From: CAIPVR01 sp049316905
GTDB lineage: Bacteria > Actinomycetota > Acidimicrobiia > Acidimicrobiales > Microtrichaceae
NCBI GenBank assembly: GCA_049316905.1
Contig: JBMOJH010000027.1
Span: forward strand, 1 to 34,178
Reading direction: 5' to 3'
Length of the DNA stretch: 34,178 nucleotides
The translations under genes were made by a program, and so were the position numbers. The notes below the pieces were generated by a model that made no database searches, had not been told where the DNA came from, and saw only the letters and a list, made by a program, of their open reading frames with translations. Of the stretch, positions 30,979 through 34,178 are shown piece by piece. How positions within the stretch are numbered: the first letter of the stretch is position 1; every line of letters starts with the position of its first letter.

Positions 30979-31791
30979 TCAGGCGCCCGGTTCCCGCGGC
31001 ACCAGCGCGAGCTGACGGGACTGGGCGACGAGCGTGCCGGTGGCGTCCCACACCTCGCCGTCGGCCTCGAGGAAGCCTCCGGTCACGAAGCGGGTCCGGA
31101 ACGAGCACGCGAGCCAGCCCGGCGCAGGCCGGGCGCGCACGTGCGCGGTGAGCTCGACCGTCGGGGTCCACGCCACCGGTAGGCGGGCGTTGAACACGGT
31201 CGGGGGGAAGGCGTCCACCGCGCACAGCAGCGCGACGGTGTCGACCGGCTCGCCGTCGCGGAGCCGGAACCACCCGCGCACCCGGGGGGTGCCGCTCGGC
31301 TCGCCGTTGCGGAATCCGGCGTCCTCGGGATGGATGCGCAGCTCGACGCGGCTCATGAACGGCGGGGGGAAGGTGTCGGTCCCCTCGATGGGGATGCACT
31401 CCGCCACCGCCGGCAGGTCCGGCGGCGCGCCCGCCACGTAGAGCTCGTCGCCGCTCACGCCGAGCTCCCCCAACGTGGCCAGCACGGCGAGCAGCGGCCG
31501 GGTGTCGTCGGAGAGGGTGGCCGATGCCGTGGCGAACCGCTTGCCCTCCTTCACCACGGCGGTGTCCACGGTGACGGGGCCGGGGCGCCCCGGCGCCAGG
31601 TAGTGGCCCGTCACCGTCACCGGGTCGGGGCGGCCGACCTCGGCCACCACCGCGCGGGCGGCGATGGCGAGCAGGTAGCCCCCGTTGGCGTTGCCGGCGA
31701 TGTCCCAGCCCTCCGCGATCGACGCGGACCAGCGCCCGTCCCCCTCGGGACGGACGCCGGTCGCGGCCGAAAAGGCGCCGGGGGTGCTCAC
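30979..31791 (-). CDS. Acyl-CoA thioesterase-like double-hotdog protein
   Basis: A 270-residue TesB-like thioesterase. GNANGGYLLAIAARAV in the first hotdog half and a second half around VELTAHVRARPAPGWLACSFRTRFVTGGFLEADGEVWDATG fit the acyl-CoA thioesterase family, which hydrolyses acyl-CoA to free acid and CoA. The substrate chain is unknown. GTG 31791 overlaps the stop of the exporter gene (GTGA), so the two are translationally coupled; perhaps the thioesterase processes or detoxifies a compound linked to the exported one. Confidence 0.82.
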   Translation of the reverse strand: MSTPGAFSAATGVRPEGDGRWSASIAEGWDIAGNANGGYLLAIAARAVVAEVGRPDPVTVTGHYLAPGRPGPVTVDTAVVKEGKRFATASATLSDDTRPLLAVLATLGELGVSGDELYVAGAPPDLPAVAECIPIEGTDTFPPPFMSRVELRIHPEDAGFRNGEPSGTPRVRGWFRLRDGEPVDTVALLCAVDAFPPTVFNARLPVAWTPTVELTAHVRARPAPGWLACSFRTRFVTGGFLEADGEVWDATGTLVAQSRQLALVPREPGA

Positions 31792-33446
31792 CGGGCGGCG
31801 CCGTCGACCGCGAGGTCGTCGGGCACGTCGGGATGGTCGGGCGACACCGCCCGGGCCGGCAGCCAGATCAGTGCGGCGACCGCGCCGACCAACGTCATCA
31901 CCGCCGCCACGCGGATCCCGGCGGTCATGCCGTCGAGGAACGAGGCCCGGGCGGCGTCGAGGATCAGCGGCCGGCCGGCCTCGGGCGCCCGTTCGGCCAC
32001 CGCCACCGCGCCCTGCACGGAGCTGCGGGCGATCTCGAGCGCCGGGGCGGGGATCGGGAGCCCGGCGAGCTTCTGCACCAGTTCCGGACCGTAGACCGAA
32101 CTGAACACCGAGCCCACGACCGCCACGCCGAGCGTGCCGCCGAGTTCGCGGGTGGTGTCGTTGACCGCGGAGCCGACGCCGGCCTTCTCCTTGGGCAACG
32201 ACCCGAGGATCGCCTCGGTGGCCGGGGCCGTGGTCATCGTGAGGCCCGCCCCGAGCAGGAGCATCTGGCCGACGACCGGCCCCCAGTAGGGAGTGTCCGC
32301 GGTCAGGGTCGAGGCCCACGCGAAGCCGATGGACATCGACAGCAGTCCGGCGGCGACCACGGCCTTGGTGCCGAGGCGCAGGGCCAGACGGGCCGACAGC
32401 GGGGCGGCCACCGCGGCGGCGAACGCGAACGGCAGCGTGTGCAGACCGGCCGAGAGGGTCGAGTAGCCGCGCACCACCTGGAAGTAGGAGGTGATCAGGA
32501 AGATGAAGCCGAAGAGGCCGAAGAAGGCGACGGCCACCGAGAGGCTCGCGGCGGAGAAGCGGGCGTTGCGGAACACCCGGACGTCGAGCATCGGGTCGCG
32601 GCGGCGCAGCTCCCAGAGGACGAAGCCCACGATCAGGACCGCGGCGCCGACGAAGCCGGCGATCGTCTCGGTGGAGGTCCACCCGTGCTTGGGTGCCTCG
32701 ATGACGGTGTAGACGAGCAGCACGATGCCGGCGATCGAGGTGACCAGGCCGAGCGGGTCGAGCCGCCCGGCGTCGGGGTCCCGGGTCTTCGGGATGAAGC
32801 GGTGGCCGAGCAGGAGGGCGACGGCGACGATCGGCAGGTTGACCAGGAAGATCGAGCCCCAGGCGAAGTGCTCGAGCAGCCAACCGCCGGTCACCGGGCC
32901 CAGGGCCACGGCCAGCCCCGACACGGCCGACCACACGCCGATGGCCTTCGCCCGTTCGGTCGGATCGGTGAAGACGTTGGTGAGGATGGCGAGCGTGGCA
33001 GGGAAGACCAGGGCCGCACCCACGCCCATGGCGGCCCGGGCCGCGATCAGCTGCGGCGCGGTCGTGGCGAACGAGGCCAGCACCGAGGTGCCGGCGAAGA
33101 GCACGAGACCGACCTGCAGGGTGCCTTTGCGCCCGTAGCGGTCACCCAGGCTGCCGCAGGCGAGCAGGAGTCCGGCGAACACCAGCGAGTAGGCGTCCAC
33201 GATCCACTGCAGCTGGCTGGTCGTGGCCCCGAGCTCGCGGCTGAGGGTGGGGAGCGCCACGTTGACGATGGTGTTGTCGACCACCACCAGGAACAACGAG
33301 AGGCACAGCACCGGCAGGATGACCCAGCGTTGTGGGTGGCCGGTCGGGACGTCGGCGACGGGCCCTGCTGTGGCGCCGGTGACGCCGCCGGCGACGGCCG
33401 GCGTGAGGGTGGCCGAGGGCTCGGGCGGTGGGGCGGGCGGGTTCAT
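31788..33446 (-). CDS. DHA2-family MFS drug exporter (EmrB/QacA type)
   Basis: A 552-residue, about 14-helix drug:H+ antiporter. VVVDNTIVNVALPTLSREL is motif D1 of the 14-helix group, LGDRYGRKG is motif A, and LGPVTGGWLLEHFAWGSIFLVN is motif C, which marks exporters. The last 60 residues include a final helix and an acidic tail. The substrate is probably a hydrophobic toxin or antibiotic. GGAGG lies 6 nt before the ATG, and a TTGTTC/TACTAC promoter sits in the divergent gap with tetR, overlapped by inverted repeats, so TetR-type repression is expected. Confidence 0.93.
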   Translation of the reverse strand: MNPPAPPPEPSATLTPAVAGGVTGATAGPVADVPTGHPQRWVILPVLCLSLFLVVVDNTIVNVALPTLSRELGATTSQLQWIVDAYSLVFAGLLLACGSLGDRYGRKGTLQVGLVLFAGTSVLASFATTAPQLIAARAAMGVGAALVFPATLAILTNVFTDPTERAKAIGVWSAVSGLAVALGPVTGGWLLEHFAWGSIFLVNLPIVAVALLLGHRFIPKTRDPDAGRLDPLGLVTSIAGIVLLVYTVIEAPKHGWTSTETIAGFVGAAVLIVGFVLWELRRRDPMLDVRVFRNARFSAASLSVAVAFFGLFGFIFLITSYFQVVRGYSTLSAGLHTLPFAFAAAVAAPLSARLALRLGTKAVVAAGLLSMSIGFAWASTLTADTPYWGPVVGQMLLLGAGLTMTTAPATEAILGSLPKEKAGVGSAVNDTTRELGGTLGVAVVGSVFSSVYGPELVQKLAGLPIPAPALEIARSSVQGAVAVAERAPEAGRPLILDAARASFLDGMTAGIRVAAVMTLVGAVAALIWLPARAVSPDHPDVPDDLAVDGAAR

Positions 33447-33500
33447 GGCGGTCCTCCGGTGGCGGGCGGGAGCGGGGCCGGGGATCCGTGCTCCGCACCT

Positions 33501-33530
33501 GTAGTACGTTGTTCCACTGTTGTAGAACAA
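33501..33530 (-). promoter_or_regulatory. Promoter of the DHA2 exporter operon
   Basis: On the minus strand TTGTTC (33530-33525) and TACTAC (33506-33501) are spaced by 18 nt. The leader would be about 50 nt and carries GGAGG (33457-33453). Confidence 0.4.
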
Positions 33531-33536
33531 TGTTCT
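33509..33536. promoter_or_regulatory. Nested inverted repeats, probable TetR operator
   Basis: TTGTTC (33509-33514) and GAACAA (33525-33530) form an inverted repeat with a 10-nt spacer. AGAACA (33524-33529) and TGTTCT (33531-33536) form a second, with a 1-nt centre, sharing the middle arm. This patch is unusually AT-rich for the window and overlaps the exporter promoter. Confidence 0.6.
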
Positions 33537-33574
33537 TCACTCGTCCATGCCCACAGGGTGGAATCTGGAGCGCT

Positions 33575-34171
33575 GTGACACCCCGCACCCGTACGCCGAG
33601 CAACGAGGTGGAGCAGGCCGTGGTCGACGCGGCCGCCCGCCTGCTCGAGGCCGAGGGGCCGGACGCGCTCACCGTGCGGCGCATCGCGACCGAGGCCGGG
33701 GTGGCGCCGATGGGCGTCTACAACCACCTCGGCGGCAAGGACGGCGTGGTCGACCGGCTGTTCGCCGACGGCTTCGACGCACTCGCGGAGGCGTTCGCCG
33801 AGATCGCCACCGGTGACGCCACGGAGGACCTGCTCGAGGCGGGACGCCGCTACCGAGCCCACGCCCTCGCCCACCCCGCCATGTACGCGGTGATGTTCGA
33901 ACGGGCGGTCCCGGGCTACGAGCCGGCGCCGGAGGCCAAGGAACACGCGGCACGGTCCTTCGAGCAGCTGGTCCAGTTCGTGCGCCGGGCCCAGGCCGCG
34001 GGGTCGATCATCGACGAGGACCCGGTCGAGGTGGCCCAGCGGGTCTGGAGCCTGTGCCACGGCCAGGTGAGCCTGGAGCTCCGCGGGATCGGCTTCGTGG
34101 GCGACATCGACGCCCACCACGAGGCCCTCCTCCAGACGATGTTGCGCGGCCTGCGGCCGCCCGAGGAGTGA
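33575..34171 (+). CDS. TetR/AcrR-family regulator
   Basis: A 198-residue one-component repressor. The N-terminal HTH (about 12-60) reads VVDAAARLLEAEGPDALTVRRIATEAGVAPMGVYNHLGGKDGVV, with MGVYNHLGGK as the recognition helix and turn. The C-terminal ligand domain contains YRAHALAHPAMYAVMFERAVPGY and a later WSLCHGQVSLEL, the WHG-type C-domain found in many actinobacterial TetR proteins. It diverges from the DHA2 exporter across 128 nt holding nested inverted repeats, so it probably represses the exporter and itself until a ligand binds. GTG 33575 has GGAG 4 nt upstream. Only 7 nt follow its stop in the window. Confidence 0.92.
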   Translation: MTPRTRTPSNEVEQAVVDAAARLLEAEGPDALTVRRIATEAGVAPMGVYNHLGGKDGVVDRLFADGFDALAEAFAEIATGDATEDLLEAGRRYRAHALAHPAMYAVMFERAVPGYEPAPEAKEHAARSFEQLVQFVRRAQAAGSIIDEDPVEVAQRVWSLCHGQVSLELRGIGFVGDIDAHHEALLQTMLRGLRPPEE

Positions 34172-34178
34172 GGGGCCT

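Overview
This is a 34.2 kb piece of a very GC-rich bacterial chromosome, packed with 31 protein genes. I see no rRNA, tRNA, CRISPR array, transposase, integrase or phage gene. The content points to a high-GC actinobacterium: a PimB-like GT4 mannosyltransferase homologue, an AhpE-type peroxiredoxin, a CsoR/CopA copper pair, ergothioneine genes, many GTG starts, and many transcription units that look leaderless. An Acidimicrobiia-type lineage (Iamia-like) is my best guess, from general familiarity and not from a search.

Layout. 19-2128 (+): a PGPGW membrane protein, an epoxide-hydrolase-type alpha/beta hydrolase and an AhpE-like peroxiredoxin. 2186-6576 (-): a co-directional run of an eIF2B-fold protein, a dienelactone hydrolase, a GH36-like protein that has lost its catalytic residues, and a GT4 glycosyltransferase. 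6640-7125 (+): a thioredoxin-fold protein without CXXC. 7166-10693 (-): a membrane PAS-GGDEF-EAL protein and an SDR. 10802-11296 (+): a VOC protein. 11367-14745 (-): copA, csoR and a SpoU rRNA/tRNA methyltransferase. 14770-19325 (+): cbiX, a DUF4230 protein and a MacB-like ABC ATPase/permease pair. 19386-19871 (-): a cupin. 20060-23651 (+): a secernin-like C69 hydrolase, a flavin amine oxidase and a LACTB2-like metallo-hydrolase, joined by GTGA overlaps. 23656-26583 (-): a Tat-exported PhoD-type phosphatase and an MFS transporter. 26674-30941 (+): aguA-aguB-egtB-egtD, every junction overlapping. 30979-33446 (-): a thioesterase and a DHA2 drug exporter, divergent from a TetR regulator (33575-34171, +).

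How the genes may work together. CsoR should control itself and copA through two CCCC/GGGG operators sitting in a TTGACA promoter. AguA and AguB convert agmatine to putrescine and are translationally tied to EgtB and EgtD, which make ergothioneine; an amine oxidase with the MAO-type flavin-linking cysteine lies 4 kb away. The TetR/DHA2 region has nested inverted repeats that fit repression of the exporter.

The most unusual signals are: (i) a xANNNT hexamer placed 6-9 nt before the start codon of at least 14 first genes of transcription units, including two divergent ones whose -10 boxes overlap; (ii) the GH36-fold protein with nucleophile and substrate-binding aspartates replaced; (iii) the polyamine/ergothioneine overlapping operon with an apparently type II EgtB; (iv) a 52-bp hairpin-forming intergenic repeat present twice; (v) an acidic 4 x 15-bp repeat inserted in a metallo-beta-lactamase-fold enzyme.
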